Shown here piece after piece: positions 23,880-31,182 of a DNA stretch of 46,493 nt; within the stretch, counting starts at the first letter, position 1, and every line of letters begins with the position of its first letter. The translations under genes and the position numbers were made by a program. The stretch is from Crocinitomicaceae bacterium (lineage in GTDB: Bacteria; Bacteroidota; Bacteroidia; Flavobacteriales_D; Crocinitomicaceae), in assembly GCA_024643585.1 (NCBI GenBank), contig JAHEMP010000001.1, positions 1 through 46,493 on the forward strand, given 5' to 3'. The notes below the pieces were generated by a model. The model had not been told where the DNA came from, made no database searches, and saw only the letters and a program-made list of their open reading frames with translations.

Positions 23880-25130
23880 CTATTCCTTGAAAATTTTACC
23901 CCAATATTGACTTTTGCCTTGAATTACATTCACCAAATAAATTCCATTGGATAGACTTGAAAGATCCACCCTAAACCCATTTTCAACAACTTGAATTGGC
24001 ACCAATACAATTTCTCCTTGCAAATTTTTCAGAGAAATTTGGTCTGCATTTTCAAGTTTAACATTTGCAAAATCTGAAACAGGGTTTGGACTAATATTTA
24101 ATTTCAATTCTTTTTCAAATTCTGTAATTTCTGCAGGTCTAATCAAATCAATTAACGTAGAAATTGTATCCGAAAATCCACAGCATTCAGCAAATAATGT
24201 AACTGTATAAGTACCAAATGCTTGATAAGTATGAAATGGATTTTCAAGTGTTGAAGTATCTCCATCACCAAAATCCCATAAATAGTTACAAGCATTTGTC
24301 GACTGGTTTAAAAAGCTTCCGGTCAAAAAAGATTGAGTTAATGAAAAACTGGCCACTGGATCATACTCTCCTATGTGCCAAGTTAACAAACTATCAAAAA
24401 CAACTGCTTTTGTTGCATTGCGAATAAAAATAGCATCAGAAGTTGACAAACCATAGTCGTTAGCTATCAAAGTAGGGTCTTTTCGGAAAATTGTAGAATA
24501 AAACGCACACGCTGCGGCATAACTACCTGCTAAGTTGGGGTGACTGCCATCGGAGGCATACAACTGAAGACTTGGATTGGTTTGACGGATGAAATGCCAT
24601 AAGGCGCCGACCGGTGATAAAACAGCATGATTATCGACTGCCATTTGCTCGTAGCGTAATCGAAGTAAACTATCCATACCGTTGTACGTGCAAACAGGTG
24701 GCCAATTTGGACAATTGGAAGCATCACCATTTTCTCTTCCCCAAGTCATATAAAACATGGTCTCTGCACAAGAGTTGTATTCCCGAATTATACTGTCTAA
24801 AATTGCTGCGTAAGGAAAACAATCTGTTTGGACTTGACCAATAGGAAAGGATGGTAGTTGACTTTGCTCTTGTAGAACCACATAATCCCAGTTCCCCGCT
24901 TGTATTTTTTGAATGGATTGCGCATTAGTCGAATGTCCATTCAATGTGAATCCTCCTGGGGTATTACTGTCAAACAATAAATTATCTCCTGCCGAGGCAG
25001 CAAGATCGGAAACCATTTGCGGTAAATTATTGTAGGCGGTGTAACTATTCCCAAGGAAAAGTACTTTTTTTTGCCCTTGAGAAGGGCAGACAAATGAGGT
25101 AAGGAATAATATAAATACGGTAATTTTCAT
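23880..25130 (-). CDS. Secreted SGNH/GDSL-type hydrolase with PKD domain and T9SS type A sorting domain
   Basis: The 416 aa protein has a signal peptide ending near GQ20. An SGNH-hydrolase-like domain (about 21-225) shows the nucleophile block VLFLGNSYTAYN (Ser29) and the Asp-x-x-His block SDGSHPN (Asp194, His197). Asn/Gly residues in the middle fit the fold, so esterase activity is likely; the layout is close to DUF4886-type proteins. A PKD-like domain (about 258-340, with YLWDFGDGDTSTLENPFHTY) follows, then a type A T9SS domain (about 345-416: ISPNPVSDFANVKLE, LSNGIYLVNVIQG). It is presumably a surface or released esterase acting on polymers; the substrate is unknown. Confidence 0.82.
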   Translation of the reverse strand: MKITVFILFLTSFVCPSQGQKKVLFLGNSYTAYNNLPQMVSDLAASAGDNLLFDSNTPGGFTLNGHSTNAQSIQKIQAGNWDYVVLQEQSQLPSFPIGQVQTDCFPYAAILDSIIREYNSCAETMFYMTWGRENGDASNCPNWPPVCTYNGMDSLLRLRYEQMAVDNHAVLSPVGALWHFIRQTNPSLQLYASDGSHPNLAGSYAAACAFYSTIFRKDPTLIANDYGLSTSDAIFIRNATKAVVFDSLLTWHIGEYDPVASFSLTQSFLTGSFLNQSTNACNYLWDFGDGDTSTLENPFHTYQAFGTYTVTLFAECCGFSDTISTLIDLIRPAEITEFEKELKLNISPNPVSDFANVKLENADQISLKNLQGEIVLVPIQVVENGFRVDLSSLSNGIYLVNVIQGKSQYWGKIFKE

Positions 25131-25149
25131 GCAGGTGAGTCTTTAAATG

Positions 25150-25650
25150 TCAATCCAAAGTTTTTTGATTCCATTCTTTCCAACTTACAATAGCCATAAT
25201 GACTACGATTGACACTGCCCAAATGTAGTATATAAATGGCAACTCGTTCAATCCCTCGAAATGGCTAAAAAATCCCCAAATGAATAACAAGAAGGTTTTA
25301 CTCAGTACTGTGAGCCACATGATCAAATGCAAGATGGTTTCATAAAAAGAACACCTTTTACTGTGCCAGCTCATTTCATCAATGAATTCATGAGCTGTAC
25401 GAGTTATAAACGCGGCAATAAAAATTGGTAAAATTTCCCAACGAAACCAAAACATGAGTAGCAAAGAAACTTCCATTAATCCGGAGGTAACAATCAGAAT
25501 TCTATGCGTTTGTAATTCCCTTCGGGTTATTTCTGATTCAGCCAAATTAGCATGAGTAATAGCGTCCAAAAACCAAGTTATGGTGAACAAGGTTGCCGAA
25601 ATTAATATTGCTGAAGAGAAATAAAATGAATTGAGTTCAGGAAATTCCAT
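25150..25650 (-). CDS. Small four-TM membrane protein at the end of the lipid operon
   Basis: I do not recognise this family. The 166 aa protein has about four membrane helices with conserved-looking polar residues between them: WFLDAITHANLAE (about 26), RTAHEFIDEMSWHSKR (about 83) and FYETILHLIMW (about 102). The cluster of His and Glu/Asp residues at membrane ends is reminiscent of integral-membrane metal enzymes, but no family signature can be claimed. It starts one base before the UbiA-like gene ends, so it is the last gene of the operon that begins at 29499 and probably shares its function. Confidence 0.55.
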   Translation of the reverse strand: MEFPELNSFYFSSAILISATLFTITWFLDAITHANLAESEITRRELQTHRILIVTSGLMEVSLLLMFWFRWEILPIFIAAFITRTAHEFIDEMSWHSKRCSFYETILHLIMWLTVLSKTFLLFIWGFFSHFEGLNELPFIYYIWAVSIVVIMAIVSWKEWNQKTLD

Positions 25651-25651
25651 A

Positions 25652-26464
25652 TTATTTATAGATTAAAACAAGAATGAGTACTAAAAAGTTAAACCCGATA
25701 TTCAATGTCTGAGTCCAAAGTGCTTTGCTAGAATTTAGCTTTGCACCAATAAAAATAAAAGACTTGTACAAAGTCAAGATGAAAATTATGGTTAAAAAAT
25801 TATTTATTGGCAAAAAATACCAAAACAAAGCAAACGTCAGGACATTTAGCAGATGCAGAACCTGATAGCTTTTTTTTTCTCCTAAATACATGGGCAATGT
25901 CAGTAACTTGTGTTGTGAATCTTGTTTTAAATCGAAATGATCCCTTAAAATACTTCCAAGGAATATATGGGAAGAAACAAATAAAAACAAAAACCAAGAC
26001 TCGTTTGATAATTCTACTTTCCCAGTTCCTACTAGGACTAAAGCTCCCCAGCTAATACCAATACTCAAGTTTTTTATCAGTAATATCCTTTTCAAAACAA
26101 ATACAGTTTTCCCCATTTTTATTGGTAGAGAATAGAAATAACCAAATAATAAAACTAGTGTTAAGGTCCAAAATGTTGATCTCGGCAAATAGACCCAAGA
26201 GAGAATAGGAAGAATAAAAAGAAGCTGAAAAACAAACAAAAAAGGAAGAATATGTTTCCTTCTATTTGCACAAAAATCAATGAAATCTTGAAAATTTAAA
26301 AAAATACCACCAATTCCATATATTGCATATGTGCCACTCCAGCCACACCAAATTACCAAAAACAGTTGCTCTGAATTTAAATTATGTCCAAACGAATATC
26401 CAGATATGATTAAAGCCGTTGAAGCCAGTAGAAACAAAATTAATACGTGCGTCTGCAATTTCAT
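25652..26464 (-). CDS. UbiA-like prenyltransferase-family membrane protein, first Asp motif missing
   Basis: This 270 aa protein has about eight or nine membrane helices. UbiA-like features are FGYFYSLPIKMG and IKNLSIGISWGAL (about 107 and 129), and a second acidic motif RDHFDLKQDSQHKLLTLPMY (residues 174-193, Asp175/178/182), which matches the second Asp-rich motif of the superfamily. The first Asp-rich motif (NDxxDxxxD) is absent; the matching helix region reads TYAIYGIGGIFLN. Catalysis by the normal Mg-pyrophosphate mechanism is therefore doubtful, and the first motif may have been replaced. It sits in a lipid operon between an alpha/beta-hydrolase-like gene (9-base gap) and a small membrane-protein gene (1-base gap). 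The substrate is unknown. Confidence 0.62.
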   Translation of the reverse strand: MKLQTHVLILFLLASTALIISGYSFGHNLNSEQLFLVIWCGWSGTYAIYGIGGIFLNFQDFIDFCANRRKHILPFLFVFQLLFILPILSWVYLPRSTFWTLTLVLLFGYFYSLPIKMGKTVFVLKRILLIKNLSIGISWGALVLVGTGKVELSNESWFLFLFVSSHIFLGSILRDHFDLKQDSQHKLLTLPMYLGEKKSYQVLHLLNVLTFALFWYFLPINNFLTIIFILTLYKSFIFIGAKLNSSKALWTQTLNIGFNFLVLILVLIYK

Positions 26465-26473
26465 TCTTTGTTG

Positions 26474-27289
26474 TTACTTTGACAAATAATCCTCAAATGG
26501 TTCTTTTTCGCAATGCGAACGTAGTGATCCTTCTGAAAATTTTCCGTTTTTAACAAATTGAAAAACAGAAGGTGCAATTATTTCAAGTTTTGTGTACATA
26601 TCGTCGTGACTGACATACAAAAATTCAAAATCGTCAGGATTTTGATTTAATGATTCCATTTTCCAAGAAATTGGATCATAATTAACCAAAGATTTCTTTT
26701 TTTTATTCATCAACTTAGTTGCTTTGCATTCAATCAGTATTCCGATATTCAATTCATCATTTTCAATGGACTTGTAGGGTGTATTTGCTAATTCAAATAT
26801 TAATTTACCAAATAATATTTTGCTAAAAAATTTGTTCTCATCTACTAAAATTCTTGGAGCCATTTCCTGCATTGGACTTCTATCATATATAATCGAAACG
26901 ATATTTTGAGGTTTATTTCCGCTTAGAAGTATTTCGTTAATAGTCCATGAACCAATAATATAGCTAAAAACATGAACATGTTTATACTTCTTTAATTCAT
27001 GCTTGTCATAGAATTCGAGCACATTTTTAGAGCAATCACTTACTGATTTTCGACTTATATAATCAGGAATAAATATGTCGTATCCTTTATCTCGAAAATT
27101 CTCTTTTTGACTTTTGGTGTTATGATTAAAGGTCCCTAAGCCAGGCAAAATCAATATTGCCTCTCTTTCAGAAATTGGTTTTGGGTTACTTTTCTCGATT
27201 AGCACAATGTCACGTGCATTTGCTAAAGAGGCAATGAACATAAAAATCACTAAAACTATTTTACTTGAGTTGTTCATCTTCCAGTTCAT
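26474..27289 (-). CDS. Exported alpha/beta-hydrolase-like protein with altered nucleophile elbow
   Basis: The 271 aa protein has an N-terminal signal peptide or anchor (hydrophobic core KIVLVIFMFIASLANA). It then shows an alpha/beta-hydrolase start (AILILPGLGTFNHNT, about 44), the expected oxyanion-hole strand-turn. At the nucleophile position the usual GxSxG is HVFSYIIGSW (Ser109), so the Ser is kept but the first Gly is Val and the second Ile. Asp/His pairing later (FLYVSHDDMY, about 224) could complete a triad. It is probably a divergent lipase or esterase, or a non-catalytic relative. It overlaps the acyltransferase gene by 29 bases, or by 17 if the second in-frame ATG at 27277 is used. 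Confidence 0.58.
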   Translation of the reverse strand: MNWKMNNSSKIVLVIFMFIASLANARDIVLIEKSNPKPISEREAILILPGLGTFNHNTKSQKENFRDKGYDIFIPDYISRKSVSDCSKNVLEFYDKHELKKYKHVHVFSYIIGSWTINEILLSGNKPQNIVSIIYDRSPMQEMAPRILVDENKFFSKILFGKLIFELANTPYKSIENDELNIGILIECKATKLMNKKKKSLVNYDPISWKMESLNQNPDDFEFLYVSHDDMYTKLEIIAPSVFQFVKNGKFSEGSLRSHCEKEPFEDYLSK

Positions 27290-27938
27290 TGTTTCTTTGC
27301 TTTTCGTGAAAAATTTCCTTCAACTTTAGTATCTGGTTTTCAATTTCCATTGCTATTTCTTCTACTTCCATTGATTTGGCATATGTAGGTTGTCCAAAGT
27401 AAATATCGCTTTCATAAGGTACGAATAAAAATCTTCCTTTTGGCATAACCGTACCAAGGCCGTTCGTATATACTGGAACATAACAAACATTCGGATTTTG
27501 TTTTAGCAATACTCCAATTCCTTTCTTAAAGCGTTGCATTTTTTCAGGCTCACCTCTTGACCCCTCTGGAAAGAGTATCAATGAATTACCTTTTGCTAAT
27601 TTCCTTGAAAGTCTTTCAATAGTATCGCCAAATTCGCCCTTTTCCTCCTTGCTTCTAGCAATCAAAATACCATTTATAAAAAGTTTTGTCAAGAATGCTT
27701 TGAAGCGACTATTACCAAAATAATCACCGGCTGCAACAGGATGAGTTTTATGTAATTTCCGAAATGGAACGGCCACCATTAATGCCATAGTGTCGATGTG
27801 CGAATTATGGTTAGAGACTAAAATAAACTGCTTTTGATTTTTTAATACCTTCTTGTTGTAATATTTAACCCCGATAATAACCTGAAGAAAGAATTTCATT
27901 CCAACTTTATAAACTAGAGTTAAAAAGACCGTTCGCAT
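27261..27938 (-). CDS. PlsC-type 1-acylglycerol-3-phosphate acyltransferase
   Basis: This 225 aa membrane-associated acyltransferase of the PlsC family transfers a fatty acyl chain to a lysophospholipid-type acceptor, classically lyso-phosphatidic acid. Motif I is HNSHID (H44-x4-D49). Motif III is ILFPEGSRGEPEKM (about 122) and motif IV VCYVPVYTNGLG (about 150). One N-terminal membrane segment is present. It is the third gene of the lipid operon, with a 1-base TAATG-type overlap with the preceding CdsA-like gene, so coordinated translation is likely. The family also includes enzymes acting on other lipid acceptors, so the substrate is not certain. Confidence 0.85.
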   Translation of the reverse strand: MRTVFLTLVYKVGMKFFLQVIIGVKYYNKKVLKNQKQFILVSNHNSHIDTMALMVAVPFRKLHKTHPVAAGDYFGNSRFKAFLTKLFINGILIARSKEEKGEFGDTIERLSRKLAKGNSLILFPEGSRGEPEKMQRFKKGIGVLLKQNPNVCYVPVYTNGLGTVMPKGRFLFVPYESDIYFGQPTYAKSMEVEEIAMEIENQILKLKEIFHEKQRNNELEDEQLK

Positions 27939-28897
27939 TAAGAATAATGTAAATTATAAATCAAATGAAAGAAGATAGGTGCGGTAAAGGCAAGAGAATC
28001 AATTCGATCCAAAAGTCCTCCGTGACCAGGAATTAAGTTTCCAGTATCTTTTATTCCAATATCTCTTTTGATGGCAGAAACAGTGACATCTCCAATAAAT
28101 CCAGACCCAGCTATTAAAAGACCCGCCACCATGGATTCTACTCCACTCATTGGTGTTAAAAATCTAAGAAAATAAGCAACAAAAATAGTGGTTACCAACC
28201 CTCCAACGAAGCCTTCCCAAGTCTTATTGGGACTAACTTTAGGTAATATTTTATGTTTACCCAGTAATTTCCCCCAAATGAACTGAAGTACATCATTGAT
28301 TTCCGTTACAAAAACAATAAATAGAAGTAATCCTCTTCCACCTGCGTTGAATCCATCGATATCGGGTAAAGACAAAAAATACGCTAGATGAGATATTGCA
28401 AAAACCACTAACATTAGATGGGTTGGTATTACCGTCATTGATTGCGTAATCCCCTCTATTCTTCCCCTAAGCACTAAAATAAAAGGAATAAAAATGTGCA
28501 TTAACAAAGGAATAAAAATCAAGAACAAGTTATAATTACCTATGTAGGCAAAATAGTATTGTACTGGAATCGCCATATAGCCAAACATAACGACAGGAAT
28601 GTCTTGTTTTGGTAAATTTTTACTGATGGAACTTAATTCTCTTAATGCCGTGAACGAAAGCAGAGCGAATGCTGCAAAAGTTACAATTGGATGGATAACC
28701 GTAGCCAAAATAAAAATTGTTGCCATTGTCCACCATGATCTCGTTCTAGAAATCATCTCTTTGGGTTTGTTTTCTGGGTTTAACAGTGACCATATACCGA
28801 AAATTGCTGTGAACAGGATTAAAATCCCTAAAATCAAAACAATTACTTGAATGATCTCCTTATTTTGAAGGTATAAATCAGAACTAAGCATATTCAT
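27938..28897 (-). CDS. Phosphatidate cytidylyltransferase, CdsA/YnbB type
   Basis: This 319 aa integral membrane enzyme has about eight helices. It makes CDP-diacylglycerol from phosphatidic acid and CTP. The family signature near the C-terminus is GDVTVSAIKRDIGIKDTGN followed by LIPGHGGLLDRIDSL, and the upstream VSPNKTWEGFVGG block (about 213) is also diagnostic. The N-terminal half is closer in layout to E. coli YnbB than to essential CdsA, which agrees with the YnbA-like gene next to it; this comparison is from memory. It overlaps the PlsC-type gene by one base, and its start overlaps the CDP-alcohol transferase stop by 4 bases. It probably supplies activated lipid for the partner transferase. 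Confidence 0.85.
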   Translation of the reverse strand: MNMLSSDLYLQNKEIIQVIVLILGILILFTAIFGIWSLLNPENKPKEMISRTRSWWTMATIFILATVIHPIVTFAAFALLSFTALRELSSISKNLPKQDIPVVMFGYMAIPVQYYFAYIGNYNLFLIFIPLLMHIFIPFILVLRGRIEGITQSMTVIPTHLMLVVFAISHLAYFLSLPDIDGFNAGGRGLLLFIVFVTEINDVLQFIWGKLLGKHKILPKVSPNKTWEGFVGGLVTTIFVAYFLRFLTPMSGVESMVAGLLIAGSGFIGDVTVSAIKRDIGIKDTGNLIPGHGGLLDRIDSLAFTAPIFFHLIYNLHYS

Positions 28898-29499
28898 ATT
28901 TTATCTGTTTTAATCGATTTAGCAATGCGAACAGTTGTACTCACTATTAATAATAAGCAAGCAGCAATAAATGCATAGTCAACATAATTTTTGAACGCAT
29001 TCCAAAAGAAGAGAATCAAGCAAATGAATGCAACAAATAAAGCTCTGTCGCTTTTACCCATTGGACCATCATATCTTCTGTCGCCTGAAATAGCTTTCGA
29101 TAAAACGCCAACAAATTCATTTATCATACTTAAAAGAACAAATAATAATATTATCAAATCATTCGTAAAATCCAGAAAGTAGAATGGGAAGTAAAGAAAA
29201 ATATCCGAAACTACATCTCCTAGTTCATTCAAAAGTTCTCCCTTGTCCGTTTGTAAATTATAAGCTTTTGCCATCATACCATCTAAGGCATTCAGAACCA
29301 TGCGAAGCAACAATACAAGAGGTATGACTAAAAAAATAATTCGAATTGGGAAAAAATAAAATAAAACTCCTGTTGAGGCTGAAAGAATTATTGCAAACAA
29401 TGTAATCGCATTAGGACTTACTCCCCTATTCCTTAAAGCGGAAATTAAGGGCGTCAGTAATTGCTGAAATTTGGGTTTAATTTTATAAGTTGAAATCAA
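28894..29499 (-). CDS. CDP-alcohol phosphatidyltransferase, YnbA type
   Basis: This 201 aa membrane protein has about six helices and is a CDP-alcohol phosphatidyltransferase, which joins a head-group alcohol to CDP-diacylglycerol. The signature region reads NALDGMMAKAYNLQ and continues GELLNELGD (residues 70-95). Against the family pattern DxxDGxxARx8GxxxDxxxD, the first Asp is Asn70, the Arg is Lys78 and the third Asp is Asn91; Asp73 and Asp95 are kept. E. coli YnbA, as I recall it, has the same two Asn, so this looks like a subfamily feature and not decay. The start is TTG 29499; no ATG or GTG lies further upstream in frame, and the N-terminus STYKIKPKFQQLL fits the family. It is the first gene of the lipid operon. 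Confidence 0.78.
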   Translation of the reverse strand: MISTYKIKPKFQQLLTPLISALRNRGVSPNAITLFAIILSASTGVLFYFFPIRIIFLVIPLVLLLRMVLNALDGMMAKAYNLQTDKGELLNELGDVVSDIFLYFPFYFLDFTNDLIILLFVLLSMINEFVGVLSKAISGDRRYDGPMGKSDRALFVAFICLILFFWNAFKNYVDYAFIAACLLLIVSTTVRIAKSIKTDKI

Positions 29500-29668
29500 A
29501 AGATAGTTTTTTGAGTTTAGTAAATATAAACAAATCGTCCTGTAAAATAAGGAATTGAAGCAATTGATCGTTATTACGTAAAATGAAACGAGTAATAAGA
29601 ATCAACAACCTTAACTGAATAACTTTAAAATGTTCAATTAAAATAATGGTAATTCATTTCATACTTTT

Positions 29669-29959
29669 ATGGCTATGAAACGGTTCTATCCATATTTAAA
29701 GAATAAATACATCTTCACAGGAATACTTTTTTTATTGTACGCCGTGTTTCTTGATGATATGGATATTTTTTCAATGATCCGTCAAACAAAAAAATTGAAT
29801 CAAATTGAAGCTTCTCGAGAGGAGGTCAAATTAAAACTTTCAGAAACTGAAATGAGTTTAAAGGATTTAAAAACCCTTTCTGGAAAAGAGCGCTATGCCC
29901 GAGAAAACAAGTTCTTCAAAAAAGACGACGAAGATATTTTTGTAATTACTTTCGAATGA
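29669..29959 (+). CDS. DivIC/FtsB-like septum formation protein
   Basis: The 96 aa bitopic protein has a single membrane helix (about 14-29), then a coiled coil (about 38-70, from KKLNQIEASREEVKLKL), and a short C-terminal segment KERYARENKFFKKDDEDIF typical of the DivIC/FtsB family. It probably takes part in the FtsQLB-type divisome complex. A second in-frame ATG two codons downstream (29675) is an alternative start. The region between 29500 and 29668 holds no gene; it separates this gene from the divergent lipid operon. Confidence 0.82.
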   Translation: MAMKRFYPYLKNKYIFTGILFLLYAVFLDDMDIFSMIRQTKKLNQIEASREEVKLKLSETEMSLKDLKTLSGKERYARENKFFKKDDEDIFVITFE

Positions 29960-29969
29960 TATCCTTTTA

Positions 29970-31151
29970 TCAAAATTCACTCAGATCAACCGCGGCTTGA
30001 TTGAAAAAGACGTCCGAGTTGATATTTTCAAAATAAATTCCAGGAAAATAGAACAATATTATCTGTTCATAGGTGTAATTGTATTTTGCCATTTTCATTG
30101 CTCCTTCTTGACAAAGCCCTACACCATGACCAAATCCTCTTCCATTTATGACGACGAAGTCACCTTCTGAATGACAACTGAAATATGTTGATTTAAGACG
30201 AAACTTCATACGAATATCTCTTAGTGGGATACCCAAAGCAGGAGAAACATAAAAAGCCAGTCGATCTTTCTGATTAAATTCATATATCTGAGGGCCAAAA
30301 ACAGCGTCGTCCACCGGATAGTTGTATTCACTTACCAAAAAATTTCGCCACTCTCCTTTTGGTATTTTTTTGGTCCAAGTTGCTTGTTTCGTATATATGC
30401 AAAAAGTATCCTTAAAAGTACTCAAGTAGGGAACGGAATTATTCCAAACATATTCAGGTAAACACGATTGGCCTCCGCAGTTGGCATGAAAATAGGCGTC
30501 CGCATACTTACCAGCTTTGTCGACCATAATGACTCCAGAAGTTGCTTGAACAGCAGTATCAATTTTTGGTGTAAATCGCATCATACTATGATAAGCCTGA
30601 CAGTGGACGTCATCGCATAATTCAAAACCTTCTTCCAAGTGTTTGCTTTTGTATTTGCGAGCATAGGTTCTACTCATTATAGCTTGTACCTCATAATACG
30701 CTAATTCTTTCTTTCCACCTCCTTCAGATTCGACGACGCCAGCCAGATAATTATCCATATCGACCAAATTGACAATCCTTAAATTTTCTGCGGTAGCTGT
30801 AATTTCAAAGTCATCTTTGTATTTGCGCAATTTAAGGACAGGACTTTTCGTGTTGAGCGCTATTGAGCTGTTGTGGTTATTTTGAATTAGAAATACCTTT
30901 TTAAATTCGCCTAACGAGGTAGCCCCCTTTTTCAAGTTTAAATTGCCGGAAGAATTAAAGGATATTTCGACGAATTCGTTGGGGAGAATAGAACCAAAAT
31001 GAATAGAATCACCATAAATTGAATAGGAGCCTTTATCGTACGCGAACAAGATTTTCTGAACGGAATACCTCCTCAGGACACCTATTCTCAATTGCTGAGC
31101 GCTAATGCTCTGCCATAAAAACAAGAAAAGAAATAGCAAAACTATTCTCAC
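29970..31151 (-). CDS. Exported SpoIID/LytB-domain protein (peptidoglycan glycan-strand enzyme)
   Basis: The 393 aa protein has a signal peptide (RIVLLFLFLFLWQSISAQ). The SpoIID domain shows NYLAGVVESEGG (about 133, including the catalytic Glu region), VQAIMSRTYARKYKSKH (about 154), CQAYHS and the C-terminal signature GRGFGHGVGLCQEGAMKMA (about 341). In Bacillus, SpoIID is a lytic transglycosylase acting on denuded glycan strands; in Bacteroidota the family is widespread and its role is not tied to sporulation. The start is GTG at 31151. It follows lpxB by 31 bases, as the last gene of the surE-lpxB run. Confidence 0.87.
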   Translation of the reverse strand: MRIVLLFLFLFLWQSISAQQLRIGVLRRYSVQKILFAYDKGSYSIYGDSIHFGSILPNEFVEISFNSSGNLNLKKGATSLGEFKKVFLIQNNHNSSIALNTKSPVLKLRKYKDDFEITATAENLRIVNLVDMDNYLAGVVESEGGGKKELAYYEVQAIMSRTYARKYKSKHLEEGFELCDDVHCQAYHSMMRFTPKIDTAVQATSGVIMVDKAGKYADAYFHANCGGQSCLPEYVWNNSVPYLSTFKDTFCIYTKQATWTKKIPKGEWRNFLVSEYNYPVDDAVFGPQIYEFNQKDRLAFYVSPALGIPLRDIRMKFRLKSTYFSCHSEGDFVVINGRGFGHGVGLCQEGAMKMAKYNYTYEQIILFYFPGIYFENINSDVFFNQAAVDLSEF

Positions 31152-31182
31152 TACAATATATTTCGTTTACATTAACTCCTGA

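Noticed and set aside
29970..31151. SpoIID-like gene as a sign of sporulation
   Set aside because: No other sporulation gene is present, and SpoIID/LytB-domain proteins are widespread in non-sporulating Bacteroidota.
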